Assembly (NCBI GenBank): GCA_963930645.1
Contig: OZ005662.1
Span: forward strand, 80,606,841-80,670,840
Direction of reading: 5' to 3'
DNA: 64,000 nucleotides
Source of the DNA: Salticus scenicus
Lineage: Eukaryota; Arthropoda; Arachnida; Araneae; Salticidae
Part shown: positions 18,451 to 29,448 of the stretch, one piece after another
How positions within the stretch are numbered: the stretch's first letter is position 1
Layout: every line of letters starts with the position of its first letter
Translations under genes and position numbers: made by a program
Notes under the pieces: generated by a model
Told to the model about the DNA's origin: nothing
Seen by the model: the letters and a program-made list of their open reading frames with translations, nothing else
Database searches by the model: none

Positions 18451-18730
18451 GGTTGGTTGGTTGGTTGATAGTTCCTAAATTTATATTTTTCAGTTAGTTT
18501 CTAAAATTATATTTTCTTTATCCAATCAAATTCATTGTAGATGGCGCTGCAGTCTATGTATATAGTATATATATATAGTATATCTATTAGGGTGGGTGGG
18601 AGTGGAATTTATTTCTTCTACTGTAAGGTCATGCATAAACCAGCTCCGCTATGTCCAAATCCATTTCCTTTAAAATAGGATGGGGTAACGTCATTTATAC
18701 AATATTGGCTTTGAAAACAAGATGAAATAT
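18449..18730. repeat. Dispersed hr-like element, copy 3 (short)
   Basis: Contains the TTGG repeat, GTAGATGGCGCTGCAG, TA alternation, GGGTGGGTGGGAGTGG and GGTCATGCATAAACC. It stops after the GGCTTTGAAAACAAGATG block, so it lacks the right half seen in copies 2, 4, 5 and 6. Confidence 0.65.
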
Positions 18731-18922
18731 TCAGTTATTTATGTTCGTAGTTATTTCCCATCCTGGACTCTTTTGAATTTGTTTATGTATAAGATATTTT
18801 CGCCATTCCATTGGGTTCATATTATAATATAAAGTATTCAATGTAATTTTTATATATGCTCGATATAACCTATGATTCCAACAGACAAATAACATGCAAA
18901 TACACAATAATATAATTAGCAT
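18731..18922 (-). CDS. Possible small membrane protein, 63 aa
   Basis: Begins MLIILLCICMLFVCW, a strong hydrophobic N-terminus, then a polar, Trp/Tyr-containing tail. It is divergent from the repeat-protein gene at 18952 with about 29 bases between. Short and without homologs I can name, so it could be chance; the sharp N-terminal hydrophobic segment argues for a real product. Confidence 0.45.
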   Translation of the reverse strand: MLIILLCICMLFVCWNHRLYRAYIKITLNTLYYNMNPMEWRKYLIHKQIQKSPGWEITTNINN

Positions 18923-18943
18923 GCTCTTGCTATTAAATGTACA

Positions 18944-18950
18944 AATAAAG
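18944..18950 (+). promoter_or_regulatory. AATAAAG motif before the repeat-protein gene
   Basis: One base separates it from the ATG at 18952. Confidence 0.4.
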
Positions 18951-18951
18951 T

Positions 18952-19902
18952 ATGTCTAATCGTAAACCAGTTTCAACTTCTTTAAAGCCAAATAATCGCA
19001 AGAGAAGAGATATCTCTTCTTCTAATACTGTGAACAAAGCTTTTAAAATGGAGAAAATCGTAAACGAGCAACCCGTTGATATGGATCTTGAACATCAACC
19101 TGAGGATGAGCAGCCTGGTCTCGGCGGCAATGAAGATGAGCAGCCTGGTCCCGGCGGCAACATCCTAATTGATCCCGTTCTGCCTGGTCCCGACAATGTA
19201 ATTTTACCTGTCGACAACCCAATTGATCCCGTTCTGCCTGGTCCCGGCAATCTACATGGTTTGGGGGATGAAGTCGCTAAGGATGATGAGCCTCAAGATG
19301 ACGACAACGTGTTAGAACAAAAATATAACGAAATTTATTTAGAAGGTTATTGTTTGCGAAATGATAATATGGACCAGTATTACGCAAAGGATGTTGAAGG
19401 TCATGATAAATATTGGCGAGATGAAAATGGAAAATTAGTTTATGCTTGCAAAAAAGTAATAGACGGGGATAAAGAATATTTGATTCAATATCCATGCGCT
19501 AAGAAAGATGGTACAAATGTTTATATTTATGAAAATGGATGTCCAAAATACCTCCTAAATTTAACTACGCTTAAGGTAACGTATCCTTTAACAAGAGAGG
19601 AAATGTATCTTAAAGATGAAGAGGGAAATTATGTTTATCCCGTAGATGAGGCTGGTCAAGAAAGTTATCGTCAGGACGAGGATGGTAATGACTTACCTCT
19701 GAACGAGTATAAATATGCCAAAAACCCAGATAGGTCTGAATTTTATCCAAGACGGAATAATGGGGACGAATTTTATCTGAAAGCTGAAGACGGTAGCTCT
19801 GAAAAAGGTGCCATATCGTATAAAAATGGCGAAGTAGTACCATACTACGCTCGTAAAGCAAATGGTGATGAATTTTATCCTCGTGAATTTATCCAATTAT
19901 AA
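18952..19902 (+). CDS. GNEYYPKD-repeat protein, copy 1 (316 aa)
   Basis: Residues 1-50 are basic, with a nuclear-signal-like NNRKRRD. Residues 50-120 are an acidic linker with repeats of DEQPGLGGN and DPVLPGPGN. Residues 120-316 contain about nine imperfect repeats of roughly 20 residues built around (D/N)G-(N/D)-E-(F/Y)-Y-P-(K/R) (for example PDRSEFYPRRNNGDEFYLK). The same repeat occurs at 31047-31628 and 43082-44172. The spacing suggests a beta-hairpin repeat, but no named family is recognised. Start after AATAAAG groups it with core-like or late genes. Confidence 0.7.
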   Translation: MSNRKPVSTSLKPNNRKRRDISSSNTVNKAFKMEKIVNEQPVDMDLEHQPEDEQPGLGGNEDEQPGPGGNILIDPVLPGPDNVILPVDNPIDPVLPGPGNLHGLGDEVAKDDEPQDDDNVLEQKYNEIYLEGYCLRNDNMDQYYAKDVEGHDKYWRDENGKLVYACKKVIDGDKEYLIQYPCAKKDGTNVYIYENGCPKYLLNLTTLKVTYPLTREEMYLKDEEGNYVYPVDEAGQESYRQDEDGNDLPLNEYKYAKNPDRSEFYPRRNNGDEFYLKAEDGSSEKGAISYKNGEVVPYYARKANGDEFYPREFIQL

Positions 19903-20097
19903 AAAGTCATATAACGTGCGATCGTGTCGCCAAAGCCATGTAAGAAAATATTATGTTTAGTCCTTTTACGCGTTTCATAAGACACTCTATAAATAATATT
20001 AATGTTTAATTTAACAAATTTGAAATTTTTCAGTCTAAACTAGAAGACTGTTGCCGGCATACCTTGAGACATAATAATGTGTGGGTACACTAGCCAG

Positions 20098-20131
20098 CAT
20101 ATATATATTATATAAACCACGCCCACTCGCT

Positions 20132-20199
<68 letters not shown>
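20098..20199 (-). promoter_or_regulatory. Orphan minus-facing promoter plus A30T37 dyad
   Basis: TATATATATTATATAAA at 20100-20116, CCACGCCCAC at 20117-20126, A(20133-20162)T(20163-20199). It points left into the 3' end of the plus-strand gene at 18952-19902, where no minus gene is seen, so any transcript would be antisense. The 19903-20097 stretch holds no other feature I can support. Confidence 0.5.
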
Positions 20200-20202
<3 letters not shown>

Positions 20203-20239
20203 GGTGGTTGGTTGATTGGGTGTGGTTTATCTATATGTT

Positions 20240-23200
20240 TCAACTAACCGTATTCATCCTTTTTGGGTGTAAATTTTCTTCTTCCTCATTTCTTGCTTCC
20301 ATATTTTCTTCTTCCTCATTTCTTGCTTCCATATTTTCTTCTTCCTCAATCTGTTCCGAGTCCATACCAATAGTACTTGGAATATTTGATGCAGGTTCTG
20401 ATAACGGTATATCATTTTCATTAGACAATAATGTGCGTAAATAATTTTCAGTTGCATTACAAGTAGTAATAAATAATTGATCTTTATCCACAGCATCCAA
20501 AAATATTTTGTCTAAGTTTATTCTAAGTATGGTTTTTAAATCGTAATATAAGTAATCCTGATAAATTTCCATAAGTGTATTTCCCCGAATGTCTCTTTTA
20601 AGTTTCCTTAATAACCGCAATTTAACTTCAATTTGATCTTTATATTCTTCAACATCTGGCAAAAGTTGTTTCGAAATATTAAATCGTAGTTTGAAATACC
20701 CCTTATATAAATTATAAAACAAATTTTGTAGTTCAATTACAGTCCAATTTCGTGTTAATAGGATTTTTTTATCAGTCGTTTCTCCCAAATTATCTACCGT
20801 TTGAATCGATTTTCTTTTCCTATTGCCGAACGCTTTCATGTGTTCATTTAATAAATCTGTGAACTGTTCTGGACTTGTATTAGGCCCAAAATTTAATATG
20901 CTTAACCATGTTTTATACAACAAACCAATATTTTCGGCTTCTGTTGAATTAATCTCTTTATCAGGTAAAGGAGATAACATATCGCTTACCCATTCACTAA
21001 AATTTTTTTCCGAAGGGTATTTATCTCGTAATTTTTCAACAAATGATGTAATATTCATTATAAATATTTTCATCCATTGCTGCTCGTTTAAACTTTCTGG
21101 ATTTATTTTTTTAGCGATATTACTTAAATTAAGGGAGAACTGTTCTACAGAATTTCCTGAAAATATAAAATTTTGAGTAAATTTTTGAAATTCAATAAAT
21201 CGCTTAATAAATGAATCTTTCCATTGTAATTTATCATTATTAGGAATGTCTGGAGTCAGTGCTTGAAATTCATTGATGATTGTATGATTTATTTCAAATT
21301 CTTGTTGCATCGCCGTCAAAAAATTTATACACCAAACTTCATTATCAATTGATACGAAACGTTGTGCAACATCTTTAATATGATTCCATATTTCAATTAT
21401 TTTAGTAGGAAAATTATTTACATTGATACCGCAACCTAGCTGATTAATTGCATCGATATACCCCGCATACTTATCTATTATAATCTTGATATTCGCGACG
21501 ACATTATCATCGTTCGGTATCCGAAACATTGTTGCAATTTCAGTTATTTTCGTAGTATCGGTAGGAGATCTGGAAGTTAAGGATAATATTATATTGCCAA
21601 AATTATGCGGCGATATATTATCATAATTAGATTCGGTTCTAACCTTGTCACATTGTTTACTCACCGCAAGAATGAGTTTTGTATCTTCTGGCCATTGTTC
21701 TAAGAAAAAGTCATGCCAACTATCTCCCATATTATAGGTATCTTTTAAAAAAGCTATGACTTGTTGATCTGCAGTATTTAATACCTGTCCATTCGATATT
21801 TGTGTTTTTAAATTAGTTAGGTTAATATTGCATGCTGCCAGCTTTTCGTTTACACTTAATAATTGTTCTTGTAAAGCTCCTTTGTCACCTTGCAATTGTT
21901 CTATTGTTCTTTTTAAAAGGTCCGTGGATTGTACCGTTTTATTTTCTAAATTTCCTTTTTCAAGTTCCAATCGTTCTATTTGTCGTTGAAAAGACTTCGT
22001 GGTTTCTGCTAGTTTTCGTTCTAAATCTCTTTTTTCATCTTGCAATTGTTCTATTCTTTTATTTAAAGGGTCGTTTTGAGTTTGTAATGTTTGATCTGAA
22101 GTATTTAATGCCTGTGCATTCGCTAGTTGCGTTTTTAAATTATCTACGTTAGCATTATTTTCTACCAGCTTTTGCCTTTCACCTGTTAGTTTTGCTTTTA
22201 AAGTTCTTTTATCATTTTGCAATTGTGTTATTGTTTGATTTAAAGTGTCGTTTTGAGTTTGTAATTTTTTAATTGCAGTATTTAATATCTGTACATTAGT
22301 TATTTGTGTTTGTAAAGTTTCTACGTTAGTATTGCATTCGGCCAGCTTTTGGCTTTCGCGTGCTAGTTGTCCTTCTAAAGCTCTTTTTTCAGCTTGCAAT
22401 TGTTCTATTGTTTGATTTAAAGAGTTGTTTTGAGTTTGTAATGTTTGATTTGCAGTATTTGATACCTGTACATTCGTTATTTGTGTTTGTAAAGCTGCTA
22501 CGTTAGTATTGCATTCTGCCAGATTTTGGGTTTCGCGTGTTAGTTGTTCTTCTAAAGCTCTTTTTTCAGCTTGCAATTGTTCTATTGTTTGATTTAAAGA
22601 GTTGTTTTGAGTTTGTAATGTTTGATTTGCAGTATTTGATACCTGTACATTCGTTATTTGTGTTTGTAAAGCTGCTACGTTAGTATTGCATTCTGCCAGA
22701 TTTTGGGTTTCGCGTGTTAGTTGTTCTTCTAAAGCTCTTTTTTCAGCTTGCAATTGTTCTATTGTTTGTTTTAAAGAGCTGTTTTGAGTTTGTAATGTAT
22801 GATCTGCAGTATTTAATATCATCCGTGCATTTGCTAGTTGTGTTTGTAAATCTTCTATTTTAGCATTGCATTCTGCCAGGTTTTGGCTTTCGTGTGCTAG
22901 TTGTCCTTCTAAAACTCTTTTTTCATCTCGCAATTGTTCTATTGTTTGGTTTTCGCCTGTTAGCTGTTCTTCTGATTCTACAACTTGTTCCATTGTTTGA
23001 TTTAAAGATAGTTGTACTTCTTCTAAAGTACGTTTTTCATTTTGCAATTGGTCTATTGTTTGTTTTAATGAGTCGTTTTGAGTTAATAATGACTCATTTG
23101 TTTCTGTCAATAGCCCTTGTCTTGTTCTTGCCGATTCATGCTGAGATTTTAATTTCTCACGCTCCTTTAATAAGACATTTATTTAGTTTCTAACTCTGTA

Positions 23201-24933
23201 TAATCGTTGGATAATGTTCCGTATTTAGCATCTAAATTTTGTTTTCGCCCAGCCAATTCACTATATCGATCATCTGAGTTACTATTTACTTGGGTCAATG
23301 TTTGATTCGTATTTTGTGTTTGAGTATATAATTCTTGTAAAGTTACATGCTCTTTCTTCAACTTCTCATGTTCTTCACCTAGTATATTATATAAGTGCTT
23401 GACCTTTTCAAATGTTTTAGTTAACGGTTCATACTCATTAGCTAAGGTTCGGTGTTCCATATGTAGCTTATTAAGCTTCTCTAATAATACATCGTATTCC
23501 TTTCTTGGAACCATTCTACCTTCTGTAAGGTCCTGTATTATTTTGTCCTTCTCGTTGATTTCTTCGTCTTTAGTTTGAATTTCTGCCTTTAAATAATTTA
23601 TGTTGTCTGACGAATTGGTTAATGGTAAAACTGGATACTGCATATTTTGATTACTATGCAATTGATCAGTCAAATTTTTCTCGCGTTCTTGAGCTTGACA
23701 CAATAATGCTGAACCCGCTTGTTGCAATTTATTAAGTTCTTTTACACCCGAGTCACACATGTTTTGATATTGTTCTTTTAAATAGAGTATCTCTGCCTGT
23801 TTGGCATTTTTATCCTCTAGCAAATTTTGTTTCTCCTTTTCTAGTGTACCAATTCTTTCATTTAAAATATTTATCTTGTTATTTAATTGTGTAACTACCC
23901 CATTTACGGTTTGGTTATAGGATGTTGTCGCAAGTTGTTGTGATGTGACTGAAGATTCGGCCCCAGATTGTAACTGCAATGGAAATCCTTCTACTCCTGG
24001 CATCGCAATGGGTGATGCGTTTGAGTCTAATCCAGATTGTATTGCATACTGGAAAGGATATGTCAATGCCATTTGAGATTGTTCGACGGAATTATCAACA
24101 TACTCAATTGGGAAATTAGGTTGATTTAAAACAGTTTCATTCATTGAAGGAGACATTGTATTCACATCGGATCTTTGCATTAAAGCTTTGAAAATTTTGT
24201 TTTGATTATCGTAGCGCGATTTCAATAGCCTATATTCTGATATTTGACGGTCCGATTTTATAGTTCCGTCAGATATAGTTGTTTCCAACTCTTGTATCTG
24301 CTTCTTATAAGTATTCTTAGTTTGTGTGAGAACGGTAACATTATGCTCTGCATCTGATAATTTGCTATCTAAAGTACGTTTTTCTTCTTTGCATGCCTCT
24401 AGTTGTTGTTTTAAACTATCGTTTTCGGTTTCGAACTTATCCATTTTTCTCTTTAGAGATTCATGGGCTTTTGTTAAATCGGTCAGGTTTTTTGTGAGAT
24501 TTGCCTGATCGCTCGACGAGTCATTTTTATGACTGTAATCCGCATCTAATAATTGTTTAGACTGGGTTTTGTTTTTGCAGTATTCCAATGCTTTAGACAG
24601 CCTATCCTTTTCGTTTTTATAGTATTCCAATTCTTTAGACAACCTATCCTTTTCGTTTTTACATTCATCCAATAACTTCGATAAACCTTTATCTTCAGAT
24701 GAAGAATCGATAGCTGTTGGTAGTTTGTATAGCTTGAATAAAAAATCTAAAAAACTACTGCTAGTCCAATATAAGGTTGCATTTCGTTCGATGAGCGGTC
24801 TGCTCAAATCGTACGCTTGAGTCAAATCGTTCTGCAATTCTCTTTTTAAAGTGTTTATAGTACTGAGAGCCAGCACGTCGTCTGGATCTCGCTGCCATTT
24901 TATGATGGCATCTATCAAGGTTCTGAAAATCAT
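20240..24933 (-). pseudogene. Giant coiled-coil protein, split by a frameshift near 23180
   Basis: From the ATG at 24933 a 584-residue coiled-coil ORF runs to a stop at 23179. A second frame opens immediately after that stop and continues as coiled coil for about 980 codons to 20240. The second part has no ATG near its start, so one gene of about 1,560 codons broken by one indel is the simplest reading. Heptad-rich blocks of about 59 residues (LNQTIEQLQAEKRAL, LAECNTNVAALQTQI) repeat; two adjacent blocks are identical even in DNA (about 22440-22800). The last 450 residues are helical but not repetitive, ending in three ENMEARNEEE repeats. Probably structural or scaffolding. The gene at 24943 lies 9 bases upstream. 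Confidence 0.65.
22440..22800. repeat. Perfect internal direct repeat in the coiled-coil gene
   Basis: Two adjacent units of about 177 bp are identical at the DNA level, while flanking units of the same family have diverged. This points to a recent unequal exchange or slippage. Confidence 0.65.
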
Positions 24934-24942
24934 CTTGTTTTT

Positions 24943-25956
24943 CTATTCGTCGAAAAGAATTTTTCCGATTTGTTCTAAGTCTTTGTAGAGTAGCTGATAT
25001 TTTTCTACCGTTGAATTTTGTAGCCACAAAAGTACTTGATTGAGTTGAATTTTTTTCTTGCTCAAATCATGTACGTAAAACGGTAAACAGTAGTCGTTCC
25101 AAGTTTGTTTATCCTTGTAAAGGGGCAACCACGTATTACATTCGATATAATTAGTATCTCGAAATTTTTCAGACGTTTCTTTGACTACCATAGGCGACAC
25201 GTATTTCAATTTATCGGCTTCGAAGAGGCACATTACGCCGACGGGTTCGATATCTGTAAAAAATACCTCGCATCTGTAAAAATCAGAATCGATAATGTAT
25301 TCGGGAGCTTTTTTCGATCGCTTTAAAAGTCTAAACAATTGTTTACCTATATGACTTGTTGGTAAAGCATGGGTTAGCGAATAAAATTTTTTATAAACGA
25401 TATTTAATGCGAACGGACTCCATCGGTTAAAATTATTCAATTTTTGGCAGTGTCTTTTAAAGAAACGGATACTGGCAGCCTCTTCTAACGTCAAAATTCT
25501 ATTTTTTTTCGTCGCTTCCACAAAAGTCACTAAAGCTCGAAAAGCCTTATTTTTCTTACACGTTTTCGTAATTTTTGGAAATGGGTTTTCGGAAGCTATC
25601 ACGTAAAGCGTTGAGTGGTAAAATTCGCATACCTTAGTTTGGTCTTCTGGTATTAAGGCTCGCAGTAAAGTATTGGGTGCTTGATCTGGTACGCGTATGC
25701 CACCCTTGATAACGTTCTTTCCAATCGTGTAAAGTAAAATACATTTGTTATCGAGCTGAATGTCTGGGCAATAGCTACCCCGTATCACGACGATACTATC
25801 GTTGGGAGGATCGATAGGAGTCGTATCAAACTCGGTACAATGGTAGGTTATGATGGCTCGTTTGAAACGTATGGCTATAAAATGCTGTCGATTATATTTA
25901 TTTCCATACACGTCAATAAATTTATGGTAATCCTGTTCAGACAGCGCACAACTCAT
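24943..25956 (-). CDS. Unidentified 337-aa core-like protein
   Basis: Starts MSCALSEQDYHKFIDV at 25956 and ends 9 bases before the coiled-coil gene, so the two may be co-transcribed. Basic and mixed alpha/beta, with no signal peptide, membrane segment or zinc cluster. Size and codon use resemble the replication and transcription genes here. A baculovirus-like transcription factor or capsid protein is possible, but no motif supports a name. Confidence 0.7.
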   Translation of the reverse strand: MSCALSEQDYHKFIDVYGNKYNRQHFIAIRFKRAIITYHCTEFDTTPIDPPNDSIVVIRGSYCPDIQLDNKCILLYTIGKNVIKGGIRVPDQAPNTLLRALIPEDQTKVCEFYHSTLYVIASENPFPKITKTCKKNKAFRALVTFVEATKKNRILTLEEAASIRFFKRHCQKLNNFNRWSPFALNIVYKKFYSLTHALPTSHIGKQLFRLLKRSKKAPEYIIDSDFYRCEVFFTDIEPVGVMCLFEADKLKYVSPMVVKETSEKFRDTNYIECNTWLPLYKDKQTWNDYCLPFYVHDLSKKKIQLNQVLLWLQNSTVEKYQLLYKDLEQIGKILFDE

Positions 25957-26049
25957 TATAAGCTTGATTGTGTAGATCAGAGCTTAGTATGACCGGACGC
26001 ATTTTCACAGCACGAGACAGAATGAGGATGTGGGTATGTTAGCTACCCT

Positions 26050-26112
26050 TTATATAGTCGAGTAAAGATATATCAACCGACCAACCAACTGTAGAAAAAA
26101 AAAAAAAAAAAA

Positions 26113-26147
<35 letters not shown>
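26050..26147 (-). promoter_or_regulatory. TATA promoter plus A22T31 dyad
   Basis: TTTATATAG at 26049-26057, then CCAACCAACTGTAG and A(26095-26116)T(26117-26147). Faces the 24943-25956 gene. The T side touches the TTAAT at the end of the next gene. Confidence 0.5.
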
Positions 26148-26149
<2 letters not shown>

Positions 26150-26151
<2 letters not shown>

Positions 26152-26818
26152 AAGCTGTAAGATAATTATATGGTATTATTTCCTTTGTCTGTTCTATTAA
26201 ATTATATCGCTCTCGAAGATATTTTACAGGGTCCATTAAGGCTTTTTGGCAAGAACATGTATCTGGAGATCCTTCAGCTAAAACGCATCTCATACAATCT
26301 GTCAAGTGCCATTCTCTACTTTCAGGATTGAGAATTACATTGATTTCTCGATTTTTTCCCATTTCTCTAACTTTTATTTCAAACTGTATAGCATTCTTTG
26401 TAGTTTTGTATTCTTCATACCATTTGAAGACATTTTGTCTGTCTGATACACAACGCTTGTAAAAATCTCGTACATTTTCAGTTTGATGAGAATCGGGATA
26501 GGTAAACGCTGCTGAAGATCCGCTTAAACGTTCTTCCTTATCCTTATGTAATTTTTGAAAATTTCCTGAAAGCATTTCGTCAGCTAAATATTTTTCTGGA
26601 GATCTCTTAGCGTAGATGCAAAGACAAGTATCAGGTCCCTCTATTACATCGTCTTGACACCATACACAATTATTTAAGTGTAATTCATCTCTCTTGTTCA
26701 AAAGAAATTTCAAACGACTATTATTACAACGAGATAATACTTCGAAATGTAAAATATTAACTCGATTATTATAAATCTTGTACTTCTTTTGCAGAGCATC
26801 TAAATAAGTTGTAGTCAT
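26150..26818 (-). CDS. Protein with duplicated Cys motif, 222 aa
   Basis: The ATG at 26818 (MTTTYLDALQKKY) is used because the longer frame begins at GTG. Two copies of a motif, CVWCQDDVIEGPDTCLC near residue 50 and CMRCVLAEGSPDTCSC near residue 185, each end in a P-x-KYL step. The C-x2-C-x(9-10)-C-x-C pattern could bind zinc. The two copies frame a helical middle region, which suggests internal duplication. No named family. Confidence 0.7.
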
Positions 26819-26940
26819 CTTGAAACACGTCACAAGAGCACGAAAACAGGATTCGATAAAGTTTTCAAGAGCTATTTATGTGGTCAGACTGATGCTGGAA
26901 GAGGTTCAAACAGAATGATGGTGTTGGTACACTAGCCACC

Positions 26941-26966
26941 CTATATATAGCCGAGCCACACCCACC

Positions 26967-27009
<43 letters not shown>

Positions 27010-27031
27010 TTTTTTTTTTTTTTTTTTTTTT
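26941..27031 (-). promoter_or_regulatory. CACCC/TATA promoter plus A36T26 dyad
   Basis: TATATATAG at 26942-26950, GCCACACCCACC at 26955-26966, A(26970-27005)T(27006-27031). The upstream block GATGCTGGAAGAGGTTCAAA (about 26891-26910) is shared with 18320 and 31635. Confidence 0.6.
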
Positions 27032-27114
27032 AAGGGGGGTTTTAGTCTTTGATAATTTCAACCGGACTTGGTTTTTTACACGTTTCAGAAGACCCTCTAC
27101 AAGATATCAGAGTT

Positions 27115-27555
27115 TTATCCAAATATGTTATAATTTACTCGCAACTGTAATCTCTCATCAAATTCCCAGTGCAGCGCATTTAATACTGTGTCATCAGAAT
27201 AATGTATAATAGGCCAAAAAAATGGAAACGTTGAAACCTTTTCTGCAGATTGTATTAAATAAAATGTTTGACCGTCGATATATGCCCAACAATTAGTTTT
27301 TTTGTTGTTCTCAGATTTGAATAAGGATATAGTTCCAATACCTTGATCATTTGACGAAATACACGTGTTAGCGAAATGATCATCAAAAATATCTTTAGTA
27401 GTCCCAGGTGAAAATATTTTGCGACAATAACTACATATTGACGAATATAAGTGATTGCCCTCATTAATGTGTGCCGTCAAATATGTTTCTTCGTAAAATA
27501 ACATTGGACAATAGTCACATTTAAAGTATGCTTCGGAATCCAATACGTCTTCCAT
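27115..27555 (-). CDS. C2H2 zinc-finger protein, 146 aa
   Basis: The ATG at 27555 (MEDVLDSEAYFK) is preferred over a TTG-started longer frame. C13, C16, H29 and H35 form a classical C-x2-C-x12-H-x5-H finger, followed by a second cluster, CSYC ... H ... C. The remaining 90 residues end with a Trp-rich strand region (LNALHWEFDERLQL). A LNSLHWK stretch also occurs in the polymerase C-terminal tail, possibly by chance. Nucleic-acid or protein binding is likely; the role is unknown. Confidence 0.7.
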   Translation of the reverse strand: MEDVLDSEAYFKCDYCPMLFYEETYLTAHINEGNHLYSSICSYCRKIFSPGTTKDIFDDHFANTCISSNDQGIGTISLFKSENNKKTNCWAYIDGQTFYLIQSAEKVSTFPFFWPIIHYSDDTVLNALHWEFDERLQLRVNYNIFG

Positions 27556-27599
27556 TTGACTGATACGAGTAAAATGTTGCAAATTGTAAATGCAAACAC

Positions 27600-27630
27600 T
27601 TATATACTTTAAATAAAAGCCACGCCCAAT

Positions 27631-27666
<36 letters not shown>

Positions 27667-27677
27667 TTTTTTTTTTT
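27600..27677 (-). promoter_or_regulatory. CACCC/TATA promoter plus A28T15 dyad
   Basis: TATATACTTTAAATAAA at about 27601-27617, GCCACGCCCA at 27619-27628, A(27635-27662)T(27663-27677). Confidence 0.55.
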
Positions 27678-27679
27678 CT

Positions 27680-28603
27680 TTACGACGTTGTTACAATCTT
27701 TAACTCTTCATCTTTAAAAGGCATATCATTTAACTGTATCAAATTTTCCTTAGAATTGCTCAGCATTTTATAATACGCTAAATCCAATTTCTTTCTAGCA
27801 TTCCACGAAACAGTAGATTGTTTTGCAATCATAAATGCCCACCATACATTTATATATTTATTTCTGACAATTATCATTCGAACTCTATATAGCATCGTCA
27901 AAAAATTTAATAGTATTAGCATGAGTACAATCCCATAAAGTAGCATAAATATTTTACGATATACACTGCTTAATGGTAAGAGACAATTGAATTTTCCAGC
28001 TGTAGATCCACTACTGTGATAATAGGTAACGAAACACGACCCGTTGTCTGGAAAAATTGTATAAATGGATTTTATCGACCAGCCGAAATGACCCCAAATG
28101 TTGTTAAAAAAAATATTGGTTATGTATAATATTAACATTACGTAAAATATATAAAATATTTCCAATGCCAGCGTTTTAAAGAATATTAAATTTCCTTTCG
28201 AATCCTTAATGACTCGAATTACGTCTTCAGGTTTATCAGCCAAGCTTTCTAGGTATCGTTGATAATTTCCAAATAATTTTGTCCAAACGGAATATGGAAA
28301 ATAAAATCCAAATGCCAATAATAGTAAATAAACAGACACCCATTGATAATAATCGTGATAAATTACTGAATCATCTCTAGTCATGGTTCCATTTATGAAA
28401 CATTTTGTATCGACAAAAGATTGCGACACGCTTTTTTCTGTTACTTGGCAAATTATATTTTGTCCAAATAAAATGCGAGCCATGCCAAGGCCCGTACAAA
28501 ATAGAAGAATATTACGAACATAGATTTGTTGAAAGTCAATCAACACACTATGACTTTCACTATGCTTGGAACTAAATTTGATGAGTTGCAACAAGGATAT
28601 CAT
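27680..28603 (-). CDS. Viral innexin (vinnexin-like gap-junction protein)
   Basis: 307 residues with four hydrophobic spans (about 30-48, 88-108, 145-168, 216-240). The innexin signature YYQWV is at 85-89, at the start of the second span. Each extracellular loop has two cysteines (C52 and C68; C190 and C207), and loop 2 reads YYHSSGSTAGKFNCLLPL, very close to host innexins. Innexins form invertebrate gap junctions and hemichannels. Viral innexins are known from ichnoviruses, where they are thought to alter cell coupling in parasitised insects. Slightly shorter than host innexins (about 360-400), mainly in the C-terminal tail. Likely host-derived. Confidence 0.88.
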   Translation of the reverse strand: MISLLQLIKFSSKHSESHSVLIDFQQIYVRNILLFCTGLGMARILFGQNIICQVTEKSVSQSFVDTKCFINGTMTRDDSVIYHDYYQWVSVYLLLLAFGFYFPYSVWTKLFGNYQRYLESLADKPEDVIRVIKDSKGNLIFFKTLALEIFYIFYVMLILYITNIFFNNIWGHFGWSIKSIYTIFPDNGSCFVTYYHSSGSTAGKFNCLLPLSSVYRKIFMLLYGIVLMLILLNFLTMLYRVRMIIVRNKYINVWWAFMIAKQSTVSWNARKKLDLAYYKMLSNSKENLIQLNDMPFKDEELKIVTTS

Positions 28604-28750
28604 GCTGACGAATTAAATTTTGTTGCTGCTACTTAATTTATATAGCCTGCGGTCTATGTTGGACAAAACCAGTCATATATATAAGCATTTCACGAAGACT
28701 GTTGCTGGAAGGTATCGAGAAATAATGATTGTGTAAATACGCTAGCTGTT

Positions 28751-28801
28751 CTATATATAGTTGAGGTATAGCAAATAACCTTGAAAAAAAAAAAAAAAAA
28801 A

Positions 28802-28837
<36 letters not shown>
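28751..28837 (-). promoter_or_regulatory. TATA promoter plus A22T32 dyad
   Basis: TATATATAG at 28752-28760, AACCTTG at 28777-28783, A(28784-28805)T(28806-28837). The right side continues into hr-like copy 4. Confidence 0.5.
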
Positions 28838-28840
<3 letters not shown>

Positions 28841-29345
28841 GTTGGTTGGTTGGTTGATGTAATTAGTTTCTAAAGTTATATTTCTCAGTTGGCTGCTAAA
28901 GTTATATTTCTTTAGCCAATCATTGTAGATGGCGCTGCAGTCTATATATAGTATATATATAGTATATCTATTAGGGTGGGTGGGAGTGGAATTTATTTCT
29001 TCTACTGTACGGTCATGCATAAACTCGCTCCTGATGTCTAAACCCATTTCCTTTAAAATAGGATGAAATAGCGTTATTTATACAATATTTGCTTTGAAAA
29101 CATAATTTTATAGACTTTTGTCTGACAAATGACAAGATATTGCAGGTTTTCATTAAATCAGAATAAATCATGAGCTTTTATAGAAAAATCTAACTATCTA
29201 GAGTCAGTCAATGTACATTTTACTGAAAACACATTACGAGACATAGTGACTAGACGACCGTTGCTGGCAAATGTCGAGATATAATGAGGGTGTAGTCACG
29301 TTATCCATAGTTAATATAGACAAGCTTCAAAGGTGGGCGTGGCAC

Positions 29346-29348
<3 letters not shown>
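28838..29348. repeat. Dispersed hr-like element, copy 4 (long form)
   Basis: Same order of blocks as copy 2, ending with CCGTTGCTGGCAAATGTCGA, a TATAGACAAGCTTCAA stretch and GGTGGGCGTGGC before the dyad. No coding capacity seen. Confidence 0.7.
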
Positions 29349-29381
<33 letters not shown>

Positions 29382-29430
29382 TTTTTTTTTTTTTTTAATG
29401 TGGGCGGGGCATTTTCTAAGCACTCAAATG
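29349..29430. promoter_or_regulatory. A29T19 dyad with GC-box element
   Basis: A(29349-29377)T(29378-29396), then GTGGGCGGGGCATTTTCTAA, a variant of the E-box/GC-box element that has lost CACGTG. It lies at the 3' end of the RNA polymerase gene, so in this position it would read antisense. Confidence 0.5.
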
Positions 29431-29448
29431 TTTGTCCCTGTTTTATTA

